Shown: positions 1-9,135 of the stretch, one piece after another
Position numbering within the stretch: position 1 is the stretch's first letter
Layout: each line of letters starts with the position of its first letter
NCBI RefSeq assembly: GCF_001425745.1
Contig: NZ_LMDF01000007.1
Location: forward strand, 899-64,898
From: Caulobacter sp. Root343
GTDB taxonomy: Bacteria; Pseudomonadota; Alphaproteobacteria; Caulobacterales; Caulobacteraceae
Reading direction: 5' to 3'
DNA: 64,000 nt
The notes under the pieces: model-generated
Told to the model about the DNA's origin: nothing
What the model saw: only the letters and a program-made list of their open reading frames with translations
Database searches by the model: none
Position numbers and translations under genes: made by a program

Positions 1-95
1 GACCACGCTCCGCGTGGTCGTCCGCCCCCGGAGGGGGCGGAAGGATGACCTTCTTCCCCCTCCGGGGGAGGAGCGCGAAGCGCGGAGGGGGCCAG
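1..95. repeat. Nested GC-rich hairpin repeats at the left edge
   Basis: Three inverted repeats follow one another. Positions 1-8 pair with 12-19, 21-29 pair with 33-41, and CCCCCTCCG at 56-64 pairs with CGGAGGGGG at 83-91. No gene covers the stretch. It lies at the 3' side of the minus-strand serine hydrolase, so it could act as a transcription terminator or be a REP-like intergenic repeat. The left part is cut by the window edge. Confidence 0.6.
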
Positions 96-141
96 TGACT
101 CGCCTCGAAACCGCGTGAAGCGGAGGACGCATGCCATGGCG

Positions 142-1377
142 CTATCGCCCGTACACCGCGTCACGCAGTTCCCGCGTCACCTGGCCGTTCATGCCCTCGA
201 AGGCGGTGTTGGACATCAGCACCACGGTCAGGCCGTTCTTCTTGTCGACGAACCAGTTGTGGCCATAGACGCCGCCCCAGGCCAGCGTGCCGGCCGCCTG
301 CGGGGTCTTGGCGACCGCCGGATCGTCCAGCACCGCCCAGCCATAGCCGAAGCCCCAGCCGGGACCTTGCGTCGCCGCCTGTGGGCCGGTGTGGTCCTTC
401 ATCATCTCGGCGACGGTCGAGGCCTTCAGGATTGGCGCGCCGCCCTTGCGGATCGCCTCCAGGAAGGTCAGCACGTCGCCGGCCGTACCGACCATGCCGG
501 CGCCGCCCGACGGAAATTCTTCCGGATGCGTCGCGCGGCTGGGGGCGAAGCGGACGGCGGTCGGGCCAAGCGGGACGTCCTGATTGTCGGTGATCCTGGC
601 CGGCGTCGGCTGGGCGTTGGCGTAGGGCGTGGCCAGGCGGGCGGGGGTCTTGGCCAGGAAGCCGGTGTCCTTCAGGCCCAGCGGCAGGGTCACGGTCTCG
701 GCGACGACCTCGGGCAAGGGCTTGCCGGCCGCCTTCTCGATCACGTCGCCCAGCACGTCGATGGCGACGGAGTAGCGCCAGGCCGAGCCCGGCGTGAAGG
801 CCAGGGGCGCCTGGCCGATGCGGCGGACGTTTTCGTCGAGGCTGAGGCCGGACAGGTCGATCCCGTCCGAGACGCCCAGCCTGTGGTACGGGTGGGAAGG
901 GCCTTCCGCGAGGCCGTAGGTCAGGCCGGCGGTGTGGTCCAGAAGCTGGGCGATGGTGATGACCGGCGTCGTCCCGTCGGCCAGTTTCGGCTTGAAGTCG
1001 GGCAGATAGGCGGTTACCGGCGCGTCGAGCTTGATCTTGCCCTGTTCGACCAGGCGCATCAGGGCGGCGCTGACGAACGGCTTGGTCACCGACGAGAAGC
1101 GGAAGACGGCGTCCTCGGTCATCGGCCGGTTGGCTTCGCGATCGGCCAGGCCGGCGGCGCGGTGGTAGACCAGCTTGCCATCCCGGGCGACCAGGACGAC
1201 GACGCCCACGAGGCGCTGCTCGGCGATGGCGCGGTCCAGCACGCCGTCGATCCGCGCCTTCAGGGCCGCGTCGGGCGCCTGGGCGGCGGCGGGAAGGCGC
1301 GGCGCGGCGGCGGTCGCGCCCGGGATGGCCAAGGCCAGACTGGCGGCGGCCGCCAAGCCGGTGAGCAGGACACGCAT
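142..1377 (-). CDS. Exported serine hydrolase, beta-lactamase/class C esterase family
   Basis: This 411-residue protein has an N-terminal signal peptide (about residues 1-24, ending ATAAA), so it should be exported. The class C beta-lactamase fold is indicated by the S-V-T-K nucleophile motif at residues 96-99, a Tyr-Ser-Val motif near residue 203 in the place of the second catalytic tyrosine, and a WGGVYG-H segment near the C terminus in the place of the KTG/HxG triad. Members act as esterases, D-aminopeptidases or transesterases, and true beta-lactamase activity is not implied. It is transcribed divergently from the acyl-CoA ligase. The substrate cannot be read from sequence. A second paralogue-type serine hydrolase lies at 33206-34327. 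Confidence 0.85.
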   Translation of the reverse strand: MRVLLTGLAAAASLALAIPGATAAAPRLPAAAQAPDAALKARIDGVLDRAIAEQRLVGVVVLVARDGKLVYHRAAGLADREANRPMTEDAVFRFSSVTKPFVSAALMRLVEQGKIKLDAPVTAYLPDFKPKLADGTTPVITIAQLLDHTAGLTYGLAEGPSHPYHRLGVSDGIDLSGLSLDENVRRIGQAPLAFTPGSAWRYSVAIDVLGDVIEKAAGKPLPEVVAETVTLPLGLKDTGFLAKTPARLATPYANAQPTPARITDNQDVPLGPTAVRFAPSRATHPEEFPSGGAGMVGTAGDVLTFLEAIRKGGAPILKASTVAEMMKDHTGPQAATQGPGWGFGYGWAVLDDPAVAKTPQAAGTLAWGGVYGHNWFVDKKNGLTVVLMSNTAFEGMNGQVTRELRDAVYGR

Positions 1378-1531
1378 CGGAACCTCTTCCCTCGAATAGC
1401 GGCGACTCCACGCCTTGTCAGGGCATGTGAGGTCGCCAAGCGGGAGCGCAAGGCCTTGCCCAATCCAGGGTGTGATGACCCGGCGTAAACCGGCGGTCGC
1501 GCCACCTAGGTTATCAATGTTCTCTTTGGAT

Positions 1532-1545
1532 CAAACGTACGTTTG
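1532..1545. promoter_or_regulatory. Perfect 14-bp palindrome, candidate TetR/PsrA-type operator
   Basis: CAAACGTACGTTTG is a perfect palindrome 80 bases upstream of the acyl-CoA ligase start. It fits the PsrA-type pattern C/GAAAC-N2-4-GTTTC/G known for TetR-family regulators of fatty-acid degradation. No matching regulator gene is adjacent, so the identity of the binding protein is inferred. Confidence 0.5.
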
Positions 1546-1624
1546 CATCCGGCTTCGGGCTGTGCTCTGTCTTCAGCGAACGCGCTCGATCAACAAGGCG
1601 CGACACCATACCGGGAGAGTAAAC

Positions 1625-3388
1625 ATGACCCAGGCCGCCCCCCAAGCCGCGTCCAAGCCCGCGCCGTGGCCGGCGATGTCCGTGCAGCAGGCCTACGCCC
1701 TGATCACCGCCCCCGGCACGCCCGGCGAGATGGAAGAGGTCGAGATCCGGGGCGTGAAGACCCGGACCTGGAAGAACGCTCCGCCGACGTTGCGCGACAC
1801 CGTTCTGGTCGGCCGCGCCCATGGCGAGAAGATCTTCCTGGTCCACGAGGACGAGCGCGTCAGCTTCGAGGCCTTCTATCGCGCCGTGACCGTGATGGCC
1901 GCCGAGCTGGAGGCCTTCGGCCTGCAGAAGGGCGATCGCGTCGCCATCGTCATGCGCAACCTGCCCGAATGGCCGGTGGCCTTCTACGCGGCCCTGTCGC
2001 TGGGGGCGATCGTCACGCCGCTGAACGCCTGGTGGACGGGGGCGGAGCTGGAATATGGCCTGGTCGATTCCGGGGCGCGCCTGGCCATTGTCGACGTCGA
2101 GCGCTTCGAACGCCTGGCCGAGCATTTCGACAACTGCCCGACGCTGGAACGCGTCTATGTCAGCCGCGCCAAGGAGGAGATCGCCCACCCGTACGTGAAG
2201 CGGCTGGAAGGCGTGATCGGCTGTCCGAACGACTGGATCAAGCTGGACGAAAAGCCGATGCCGACCGTGCCGATCGGCCCCGACGACGACGCGACGATCT
2301 TCTACACCTCGGGCACCACGGGGAAACCCAAGGGCGCGATCGGCACCCACCGCAACGTCAACAGCAACATCTTCGCCGCCGCCGCCGCGGGCGCACGCAG
2401 CTTCTTGCGCCGCGGCGAGGCGCCGCCCCAGCCCGACCCCAACCTGCCGCAGAAGGGCTCGCTGATCTCGGTGCCGTTCTTCCACGCCACCGGCTGCTTC
2501 GCGGTGCTGAATCCCTCGCTGTTCGGCGGGGCCAAGCTGGCCATGATCCGCAAGTGGGATCCCGACAAGGCCATGCAGCTGATCCAGGACGAGCGCCTGA
2601 CTCAGATGGGCGGGGTGCCGACCATCGCCTGGCAGATCATCGAGCACCCCAACCGCGAGAAGTACGACCTGTCGTCGATCGAGGCCGTGGCCTATGGCGG
2701 CGCGCCGTCGGCCCCGGAACTGGTGCGCAAGATCAAGGAGATCTGGCCCAAGGCCTCGCCGGGCAACGGCTGGGGCATGACGGAGACGTCGGCCACGGCC
2801 ACCTCGAACTCGGCCGAGGATTACGAGAACCGTCCCGACAGCTGCGGGCCCGCCGTACCCGTCACGGACCTCAAGATCATGACCGTCGAGGCGCCGTATC
2901 GCGAGCTGCCGATCGGCGAGGTCGGCGAGCTGTGGTGCAAGGGGCCCCAGGTGGTGCGCGGCTACTGGAACAAGCCCGAGGCCACGGCCCAGACCTTCAT
3001 CGACGGTTGGGTGCGCACGGGCGACCTGGCGCGCCTCGACGCCGAGGGCTTCTGCTTCATCATCGACCGCGCCAAGGACATGCTGATCCGGGGCGGCGAG
3101 AACATCTACTGCATCGAGGTCGAGAACTGCCTCTACGACCACCCGGCGGTGATGGACGCGGCCCTGGTCGGCATCGAGCACAAGACCCTGGGCGAGGAGC
3201 CGGCGGCCGTGGTGACCCTGAAACCGGGCGCGGAGGCCACCGAGGCCGAGCTGCGCGCCTTCGTCGCCGATCGCTTGGCGGCCTTCAAGGTGCCGGTCAA
3301 GGTGGTGTTCTGGCACGAGACCCTGCCGCGCAACGCCAACGGCAAGATCATGAAGAACGAGCTGAAGAAGGTGTTTGTCGAGGGATAG
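1625..3388 (+). CDS. Long/medium-chain acyl-CoA ligase (AMP-binding enzyme)
   Basis: This 587-residue adenylate-forming enzyme activates a carboxylic acid, probably a fatty acid, to its acyl-CoA through an acyl-AMP intermediate in the cytoplasm. The P-loop YTSGTTGKPKG lies at about residues 227-237. The core RTGD motif and the hinge DRAKDMLIRGGENIY lie at about 463-495. The C-terminal catalytic lysine lies in NANGKIMK near residue 573. The start at ATG 1625 was chosen because the homologous region begins just after it and the longer open frame upstream crosses the promoter and the palindrome at 1532. It stands alone, divergent from the serine hydrolase. The palindrome suggests control by acyl-CoA levels (inference). 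Chain-length preference cannot be predicted. Confidence 0.88.
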   Translation: MTQAAPQAASKPAPWPAMSVQQAYALITAPGTPGEMEEVEIRGVKTRTWKNAPPTLRDTVLVGRAHGEKIFLVHEDERVSFEAFYRAVTVMAAELEAFGLQKGDRVAIVMRNLPEWPVAFYAALSLGAIVTPLNAWWTGAELEYGLVDSGARLAIVDVERFERLAEHFDNCPTLERVYVSRAKEEIAHPYVKRLEGVIGCPNDWIKLDEKPMPTVPIGPDDDATIFYTSGTTGKPKGAIGTHRNVNSNIFAAAAAGARSFLRRGEAPPQPDPNLPQKGSLISVPFFHATGCFAVLNPSLFGGAKLAMIRKWDPDKAMQLIQDERLTQMGGVPTIAWQIIEHPNREKYDLSSIEAVAYGGAPSAPELVRKIKEIWPKASPGNGWGMTETSATATSNSAEDYENRPDSCGPAVPVTDLKIMTVEAPYRELPIGEVGELWCKGPQVVRGYWNKPEATAQTFIDGWVRTGDLARLDAEGFCFIIDRAKDMLIRGGENIYCIEVENCLYDHPAVMDAALVGIEHKTLGEEPAAVVTLKPGAEATEAELRAFVADRLAAFKVPVKVVFWHETLPRNANGKIMKNELKKVFVEG

Positions 3389-3398
3389 GCCGTGAAAG

Positions 3399-3501
3399 CT
3401 GTCATCCCGGCCAAGCGCGAAGCGCGCCGAGCCGGGACCGCCGGAAGCGCCGACGCCTTTTGCGGTCCCGGGTCTTCGCTGCGCTTCGCCCGGGATGACA
3501 G
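3399..3501. repeat. Long intergenic inverted repeat (REP-like)
   Basis: The arms begin CTGTCATCCCGG at 3399 and end with the complementary CCGGGATGACAG at 3501. They are about 39 bases each with a few mismatches and enclose a loop of about 25 bases. It fills the gap between two converging genes, the ligase and the amidase, so it could terminate both transcripts. It differs in sequence from the repeat at 31110-31252. Confidence 0.75.
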
Positions 3502-3511
3502 TGTTAGTTGA

Positions 3512-4999
3512 CTACGCGCTGACCGGCGGTCTCTTGTGCGCCCACGGCTGGGCTTCCTCCAGCTGATAGGCCAGGCCCAGCAACGTGGCTTCGCCGCCCG
3601 CGCGACCGGCGATCTGGACGCCGACCGGCAGGCCGTCCGCCGTCCAGTGCAACGGCACGCTCATGGCCGGGGCGCCGGCGACGTTCTGCACCGGGGTGTA
3701 GCCGACATAGGCCGTCAGGCGGGCCTGCAGCTCTTCGAACGGGACCCAGCCGGCGACATAGCCCAGCTCGACCGGCGGCATGCCCAGCACGGGCGACAGG
3801 ATGACGTCGTACTTGGAGAGCCAGGCGTCATAGGCGCCGATATTGGCGTTCAGGCGCTGAATGGCGGCAGGCAGGGCGGCTTGCGGCAGCTTGCCGACCA
3901 GCTCGGCCATGCCCAGGCTGAACGGCTCCAGCACGCTCGTATCGGGCTTGCGGCCCATGGCCTTGCCGATGCCGGCGACCAGTTCCGCCGCGCCGCTGGC
4001 CCACAGCAAGGTGAAGTCCTGGCCGAACTGGGCGCCGTCCATCGGCCAGGCGGTCGGCTCGACCTTGTGTCCGAGGTCCTTCAGCAGCTTGGCGGCGTTG
4101 TTGACGGCGGCCTGCACCTCTGGATGGGGCGTCAGGCCCGTGCCGGTGTTCATGACCAGGCCGATCTTCAACTTCCGCTTCAGAGGCGCGGTGACCACCC
4201 CGATTGGCTTGAACGGAGCGCCGGCGTCCGTGCGCTCGGTGGCGGCGAACAAGGCGGCGGAGTCGCGAACGCTGTGGGCCACGCAGTGCGAAACCGACAG
4301 GTCGATGCCCCGGCTGCTGGGCCGGTTCTCGATCATCCGGCCGCGCGAGGGCTTGAGCCCGAACAGGCCGCAGTTCGACGAGGGGATGCGGATCGAGCCG
4401 CCGCCGTCGCTGGCGTGGGCGATCGGCACGATGCCCGAGGCGACGGCCGCCGCGGCCCCGCCGGACGAGCCACCCGACGAATGCTTGGTGTTCCAGGGAT
4501 TGCGGGTGGGCAGGAAGCCCATCGGCTCGGTGGTGGGCAGGAAGCCGTATTCCGGCGTCGCCGACTTGCCGATCGTCACGAAGCCGGCCGCGTCGAAGGC
4601 GTCGATATAGGCGGTCTGCGCCGTCTCCGGCTTCGCCCCCAGGCTGGCGCGCGTGCCATAGCGTGTGGGAACGCCCTTGTAGGGATCCAGGTCCTTGACC
4701 AGGAACGGCACGCCGGCGAACGGACCCGAGATCTGGCCGGTCTTGGCCCTGGCCAGGGCGCGATCGAAATCGGAATCGACCAGGGCCTGGACCTGAGGCT
4801 GCAGCGCCTCGGCCTTGCGGATGGCGTCCTCGACGGCCTCGACGGCGCTGATCTCCCTGCGGCGGATGCGGCCGGCGATCTCGGTGGCGTCGGGCGTCCA
4901 CGGCGTCGGAGCGGCGGACGTCCCGAGCTTGGCGAAGGCCGAAGGCGCGGCCGCGATCGCGGCGGTGGCGGCCATCAGGCCGCGGCGGCTGAAATGCAT
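3512..4999 (-). CDS. Exported amidase (amidase signature family)
   Basis: This 495-residue amidase has a Tat-like signal (SRRGLMAATAAIAAAPSAFA), which indicates export of a folded enzyme to the periplasm. The amidase signature GGSSGGAAAAVASG lies at about residues 173-187. The catalytic Ser-cisSer-Lys triad can be placed: Lys in FLVKDLDP near residue 98, cis-Ser in GGSSGG and the nucleophile in SDGGGSIR. Length and motifs resemble 6-aminohexanoate-cyclic-dimer-hydrolase-type amidases. The substrate is unknown and GatA function is unlikely because of the export signal and the absence of gatB/gatC. It converges with the acyl-CoA ligase. Confidence 0.85.
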   Translation of the reverse strand: MHFSRRGLMAATAAIAAAPSAFAKLGTSAAPTPWTPDATEIAGRIRRREISAVEAVEDAIRKAEALQPQVQALVDSDFDRALARAKTGQISGPFAGVPFLVKDLDPYKGVPTRYGTRASLGAKPETAQTAYIDAFDAAGFVTIGKSATPEYGFLPTTEPMGFLPTRNPWNTKHSSGGSSGGAAAAVASGIVPIAHASDGGGSIRIPSSNCGLFGLKPSRGRMIENRPSSRGIDLSVSHCVAHSVRDSAALFAATERTDAGAPFKPIGVVTAPLKRKLKIGLVMNTGTGLTPHPEVQAAVNNAAKLLKDLGHKVEPTAWPMDGAQFGQDFTLLWASGAAELVAGIGKAMGRKPDTSVLEPFSLGMAELVGKLPQAALPAAIQRLNANIGAYDAWLSKYDVILSPVLGMPPVELGYVAGWVPFEELQARLTAYVGYTPVQNVAGAPAMSVPLHWTADGLPVGVQIAGRAGGEATLLGLAYQLEEAQPWAHKRPPVSA

Positions 5000-5120
5000 T
5001 GAATTCCCTCCCGACGGGACCGGCGTCTGATGCGCCGGTGATCACTGTTCAGTTGATCCCGAAGAGACCTTGGCCGCAAGCCCGTGCTAAACGGCGAACC
5101 CAGAGTTTTCAGGAGGCCGC

Positions 5121-5852
5121 ATGGCCCGCAAGCGCATCGATCAGTTGCTCGTCGAGCGGGGCGTCTTCGACAGCCGCTCCAAGGCTCGCGCGGCCGTGGA
5201 GGCCGGACTGGTGTCGATCGCGGGCAAGGTGATCCTCAAGCCGGCCGAAACGGTCGAGAAGGACGTCGAGATCGTCGCCGAGGCTGCTCATCCGTGGGTG
5301 GGACGCGGGGCGCTGAAGCTGGTCCATGCGCTGGATCTCTGGCCGATCGCCGTGGAGGGGCGCGTCGCCGTCGACGTCGGCGCCTCGACCGGCGGGTTCA
5401 CCGAGGTGATGCTTTCGCGGGGCGCGACCCGGGTGTTCGCGGTCGATGTCGGACGTGAGCAGCTGCACGCCAAGCTCAGGGGCGACCCCCGCGTCGTCGA
5501 GCTGTCGGGCGTCGACGCCCGGGCGCTGGACGAGAGCCTGATCTCGACGCCGCCGGCCCTGGTCGTCAGCGACGTCAGCTTCATCTCGATGATCAAGGCC
5601 CTGCCGGCCGCGCTGGGTCTGGCGGAGGCCGGCGCGGATCTGGTGGCGCTGATCAAGCCGCAGTTCGAGGCGGGGCGCGGCAATGTCGGCAAGGGCGGCC
5701 TCGTGAAGGATCCCGAGACCATCGCCCGCGTCGAGCGCGAGGTCGTCGATTTCCTGGAGGCGTCCGGCTGGTCGGTGAAGGGCCTGGCCGAAAGCCCCAT
5801 CAGGGGCGGCGAGGGCCAGGTCGAGCGCCTGGTCTGGGCGACCAAGGACTAA
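5121..5852 (+). CDS. tlyA: TlyA-family rRNA (cytidine-2'-O)-methyltransferase
   Basis: This 243-residue protein has an N-terminal S4 RNA-binding domain (about residues 3-60) and a FtsJ-like SAM-methyltransferase domain with VDVGASTGGF at 84-93. TlyA enzymes methylate rRNA 2'-hydroxyls and are often annotated as hemolysin A. Conserved residues include the Lys in ALIKPQFE and the GNVGKGG loop. An AGGAGG-like site lies at 5110-5115. A hairpin follows the stop. The haemolysin label in databases is historical and methylation is the likelier role. Confidence 0.88.
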   Translation: MARKRIDQLLVERGVFDSRSKARAAVEAGLVSIAGKVILKPAETVEKDVEIVAEAAHPWVGRGALKLVHALDLWPIAVEGRVAVDVGASTGGFTEVMLSRGATRVFAVDVGREQLHAKLRGDPRVVELSGVDARALDESLISTPPALVVSDVSFISMIKALPAALGLAEAGADLVALIKPQFEAGRGNVGKGGLVKDPETIARVEREVVDFLEASGWSVKGLAESPIRGGEGQVERLVWATKD

Positions 5853-5857
5853 ACGAA

Positions 5858-5883
5858 ATCGGCCGCCCCGAGGGACGGCCGAT
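5858..5883. terminator. Hairpin between converging tlyA and glycine-zipper gene
   Basis: ATCGGCCG at 5858-5865 pairs with CGGCCGAT at 5876-5883. It lies between two genes that converge, so it may serve both. T-tracts are weak. Confidence 0.5.
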
Positions 5884-5910
5884 CGTCTTCCACAAGATGG
5901 TCGGTCGGAC

Positions 5911-6525
5911 CTAGTCGACGACCTGGTACTTGCCGTTGGCGTCTGGGCAGACGCGCACGAAGCGCTTCTGGACGCGGCCGTCCGGCAGGTAGATCGGGCT
6001 TTCGGCCAGGGTGCAGCCGTTGACGTCGGCCTGACCGCTGCGGTCGCTGACGCGATAGCCTTCGCGACGCTCGTAGCTGCGCTCGTAATAGCTGTCGCGA
6101 TCGGCGTCGCGGCGGGCGTCCTCATACGAGCCCGAGCGATAGGCCGGATCCTCGTAGGAACCATTGTAGGCGGCCGGCGGCGGGGGAGGCGGCGGCGGAG
6201 CCTGGCCGGGACGGCAGGCGGCCGAGCTCTTGCCGGCCATCGACCCGACCACCGCGCCCAGCACGCCGCCCAGGACCGCGCCGTCGGTGCGGTGACCGCG
6301 CGCGGCGATGCCGCTGCCAAGCGCCATGCCGATGCCGGCGCCGGCCAGACCGCCGCCCGTGGTGCGGTTGGTCGTCGAGCGCTGGCAGGGGTCGTAGTAG
6401 TAGCCTCGGTTGTCGTAGGCGCCGCTGCCATAGCTCGACGAGCCGTAGGCCTGGGCCGAGGCCAGGGTCGGCGTCAGCACGCCGCAGACGAGGGCGGCGG
6501 TCACGCCCAGAACGGTCTTGATCAT
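5911..6525 (-). CDS. Secreted/envelope glycine-zipper protein of unknown function
   Basis: The protein is 204 residues if it starts at ATG 6525, which has AGGA just upstream. A longer start at 6573 lacks a clear ribosome site. The signal peptide MIKTVLGVTAALVCG...ASAQ is followed by a Ser/Tyr/Gly-rich stretch. Next comes a glycine-zipper hydrophobic hairpin (GLAGAGIGMALGSG ... GAVLGGVLGAVVGSMAG), then a proline run, a charged Tyr/Arg/Asp-rich region and a Cys-containing C terminus. Glycine zippers of this kind occur in small outer-membrane and peptidoglycan-associated proteins. No enzymatic motif is visible. It converges with tlyA and is divergent from the methyltransferase at 6758. Confidence 0.75.
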   Translation of the reverse strand: MIKTVLGVTAALVCGVLTPTLASAQAYGSSSYGSGAYDNRGYYYDPCQRSTTNRTTGGGLAGAGIGMALGSGIAARGHRTDGAVLGGVLGAVVGSMAGKSSAACRPGQAPPPPPPPPAAYNGSYEDPAYRSGSYEDARRDADRDSYYERSYERREGYRVSDRSGQADVNGCTLAESPIYLPDGRVQKRFVRVCPDANGKYQVVD

Positions 6526-6757
6526 CGGAGTCCTGCTCGTTGAGGCGGTCGCGGTCTTGAGAGAGAGGGTCATGAGAGAGCTTGTCTTTTTGTGGGCGTC
6601 CGCCGCGTCCGCGCCGACCGCCCAAGTCCGTCCGTTGATGTAGGAATGGCCCGGCTAACATGAACGGCGCCTGACCGGACTATTCAGCTTTGTTCACCCG
6701 CACGGAAAATCATTCACGGCCCGCGCTCAAGCCCTGTTTTTGGGGTATGGACGGCAA

Positions 6758-7999
6758 ATGCAAGAAATGATGATCAACGCCGTCGGCGCCCAGGGCGACG
6801 GTCTCGCGCGGACCGGCGACGGCAAGCCGGCCTTCGTGCCCCTGACCCTGCCCGGCGAGACCATCCTCGCCCACATGGATGGCGCGCGTGGCGAGATCGC
6901 CGAGATCCTCAAGGCCAGCGCCGACCGCGTCACGCCGCCCTGCCGGCACTTCGGCGTCTGTGGCGGCTGCGCCCTGCAGCACTGGGCCGCCGAGCCTTAT
7001 CTGGCCTGGAAGGCCGAGCAGGTCCGCATCCAACTGTCGATGGAAGGCTTGGAGACCGAGATCCTGCCGACCTTCGCCGCCCCGCCGGCCTCGCGCCGCC
7101 GGGTGGCTCTGCACGCCCGCAAGGTGAAGGGCGGGGCCGCTTTGGGCTTCAAGGAGCGTCGGTCCTGGAACCTCGTGCCGATCGAGGAGTGCCCGGTCAC
7201 CGATCCCCGCATCGTCGCGGCCCTGCCGGCGCTGTCGCGCTTGGCCGAGCCGTTCCTGGAGCATCCCAAATCGGCGCCGACCCTGCACGTCACCCTGACC
7301 GCCACGGGCCTGGACATCGATGTCACCGGCGTGGAGCGCAAGAGCGGCGGCTTGTCGGCGGACGCCCGGATGCGCGCGGCCATGGCGGCGGGCGAGGGCG
7401 ACTTCGCGCGGGTGACCCTGGCTGGGGAGACCGTCTACGGCGCTCGCCAGCCGCTGGTGAAGCTGGGACCCGCCGTGGTCGCCCTGCCGGCCGGCAGTTT
7501 CCTACAAGCCGTGCCGGCCGCCGAGCGAGCCATGGTCGATTTCGCGGTCGCGGAAGCGCAAGGGGCCAGCCGTATCGCCGACCTCTATTGTGGCGTGGGC
7601 ACCTTCACGTTCCGCCTGGCCGAGATCGGCGCGGTCCATGCCGCCGACAGCGCCGCGCCGGCGGTGGCCGCCTTGAAGGTCGCCCTCGGCTCGATATCGG
7701 GCCTCAAGCCGATCACCGCCGAGGCTCGCGATCTGGTCCGCCGTCCAGTGCTGACGACCGAGCTGGCCAAGACCGACGTGGTGGTCGTCGATCCGCCGCG
7801 CGCCGGGGCGGCCGAACAAACCGTGGAGGTGGCCCGTTCGAAGGTCGCCAAGGTGATCAGCGTGTCGTGCAATCCGGCGACCTTCGCCAAGGACGCCCGC
7901 GTCCTGGTCGACGCCGGCTTCCGCCTGGACAAGGTGCTGCCAGTGGACCAGTTCGTCTGGTCGCCCCATATTGAACTGGTCGGGGTGTTCTCGCGCTGA
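6758..7999 (+). CDS. RlmD/TrmA-family RNA (uracil-C5)-methyltransferase
   Basis: The protein is about 413 residues. A near-start iron-sulfur motif CRHFGVCGGC plus a later Cys in EECPVTD fits the [4Fe-4S] cluster of the RumA/RlmD group. The SAM-binding motif DLYCGVGTFTF, the catalytic VVVDPPRAGA and the nucleophile Cys in SVSCNPATF are all present. It should methylate a uracil at C5 in 23S rRNA or tRNA using SAM. Which base it modifies cannot be decided from sequence. Start candidates are ATG at 6758, 6767 and 6770, plus TTG 6740, and none has a strong ribosome site. The next methyltransferase starts 7 bases after its stop and is probably cotranscribed. Confidence 0.87.
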   Translation: MQEMMINAVGAQGDGLARTGDGKPAFVPLTLPGETILAHMDGARGEIAEILKASADRVTPPCRHFGVCGGCALQHWAAEPYLAWKAEQVRIQLSMEGLETEILPTFAAPPASRRRVALHARKVKGGAALGFKERRSWNLVPIEECPVTDPRIVAALPALSRLAEPFLEHPKSAPTLHVTLTATGLDIDVTGVERKSGGLSADARMRAAMAAGEGDFARVTLAGETVYGARQPLVKLGPAVVALPAGSFLQAVPAAERAMVDFAVAEAQGASRIADLYCGVGTFTFRLAEIGAVHAADSAAPAVAALKVALGSISGLKPITAEARDLVRRPVLTTELAKTDVVVVDPPRAGAAEQTVEVARSKVAKVISVSCNPATFAKDARVLVDAGFRLDKVLPVDQFVWSPHIELVGVFSR

Positions 8000-8006
8000 G
8001 GCCAGC

Positions 8007-9080
8007 ATGGATGAGCTCAAGGTGGACGCGCAGCGCGCGAGAGGGGCCTTCGCGGTCGACGCCGTAAGCCAGCGCGCCAGGGCCGCGGTCAAGGCGGCCT
8101 GGTGGACGGCCACCGGAAGCCTCGCTCGATCCTTGACCCAACCGACGAAAGGCGAGCAGGCCCGGCGTTTCGCGCCCAAGTCAGGACCGACCGTCAAGAC
8201 CAGCCTGCGCCAAGCCTATCTGGAGGCTTTCGAGAAGGACGCCCGCGACGTCGCCGCCGGCCTCTATCCCGCCGCCGATGACGGTCCCGTCCGTCCCTCC
8301 GCTTCCCTGCGCGAGGCCGCCGACTTCATCGCCGACGCCTTCGAGGTCGACCAGCGCCGCAGACGTGGCGACGGCGTCGAGGCGCGCAATGAAGATAATG
8401 GTCGAGCTTATCCCAACTATTATCGCCAGAACTTTCACTATCAGTCGGGCGGTTGGTTCACGGCCGAGAGCGCCCGGCGCTACGAGGCCCAGGTCGAGGC
8501 GCTGTTCTCCGGCACGGCCGGAGCCATGCGGCGGCGAGGGCTGTCGTTGCTGGCCCGGCACTGGCGCGGTCGCGATCACCGAGACGCGAAAATCCTCGAC
8601 GCGGCCTGCGGCTCGGGCGCCTTTCTCAAGGACCTGAAGGCGACCTTCCCTCGGGCGGCCATCGCGGGCCTCGACCTCTCCGCGGCCTATCTGGCCGAGG
8701 CTCGCAAGCGCGCGGGCATCGGCGCGATCCAAGCCAATGTGGAAGCGCTGCCGTTCGCGGAGTCGTCTTTGGACGCGGTGACCTGTGTCTATCTGTTCCA
8801 CGAACTGCCGCCGCGCGTGCGCCCGGTCGTGGCGGCCAGTCTGGCGCGGGTGCTGAAGCCCGGCGGCGTGCTGGTCTTCGTCGACTCGATCCAGCCGGTC
8901 GACACACCCGACCTGGCCCGACTGCTGGAGGCCTTTCCGGTCTATTTCCACGAGCCGTACTACGGAACCTACGCCGAGACCGACCTGCCGGCATTGTTCG
9001 CCGAGGCCGGTCTGCGGGTGATCGGCGAGGATCGGGCCTTCCTGACCAAGGCGCTGCTGCTGGAGAAACCGAAGACCTGA
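8007..9080 (+). CDS. Class I SAM-dependent methyltransferase with N-terminal extension
   Basis: This 357-residue protein has a C-terminal Rossmann methyltransferase domain from about residue 190: motif I LDAACGSGAFLKDL, a post-I acidic residue in GLDLS and a motif with VLKPGGVLVFVDS. The first 150 residues are basic and include a conserved-looking YYRQNFHYQSGGW segment, a pattern seen in a family of uncharacterised small-molecule methyltransferases. The start at ATG 8007 follows GAGG. It lies 7 bases after the rRNA methyltransferase. The substrate is unknown; the type-11 methyltransferase group includes quinone, lipid and arsenic methylases. Confidence 0.75.
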   Translation: MDELKVDAQRARGAFAVDAVSQRARAAVKAAWWTATGSLARSLTQPTKGEQARRFAPKSGPTVKTSLRQAYLEAFEKDARDVAAGLYPAADDGPVRPSASLREAADFIADAFEVDQRRRRGDGVEARNEDNGRAYPNYYRQNFHYQSGGWFTAESARRYEAQVEALFSGTAGAMRRRGLSLLARHWRGRDHRDAKILDAACGSGAFLKDLKATFPRAAIAGLDLSAAYLAEARKRAGIGAIQANVEALPFAESSLDAVTCVYLFHELPPRVRPVVAASLARVLKPGGVLVFVDSIQPVDTPDLARLLEAFPVYFHEPYYGTYAETDLPALFAEAGLRVIGEDRAFLTKALLLEKPKT

Positions 9081-9135
9081 GTTGCGTCGACCGCTCCACC
9101 TTGGCAAGCAAGGACGGGGAGCGGGGGAAACGGGC

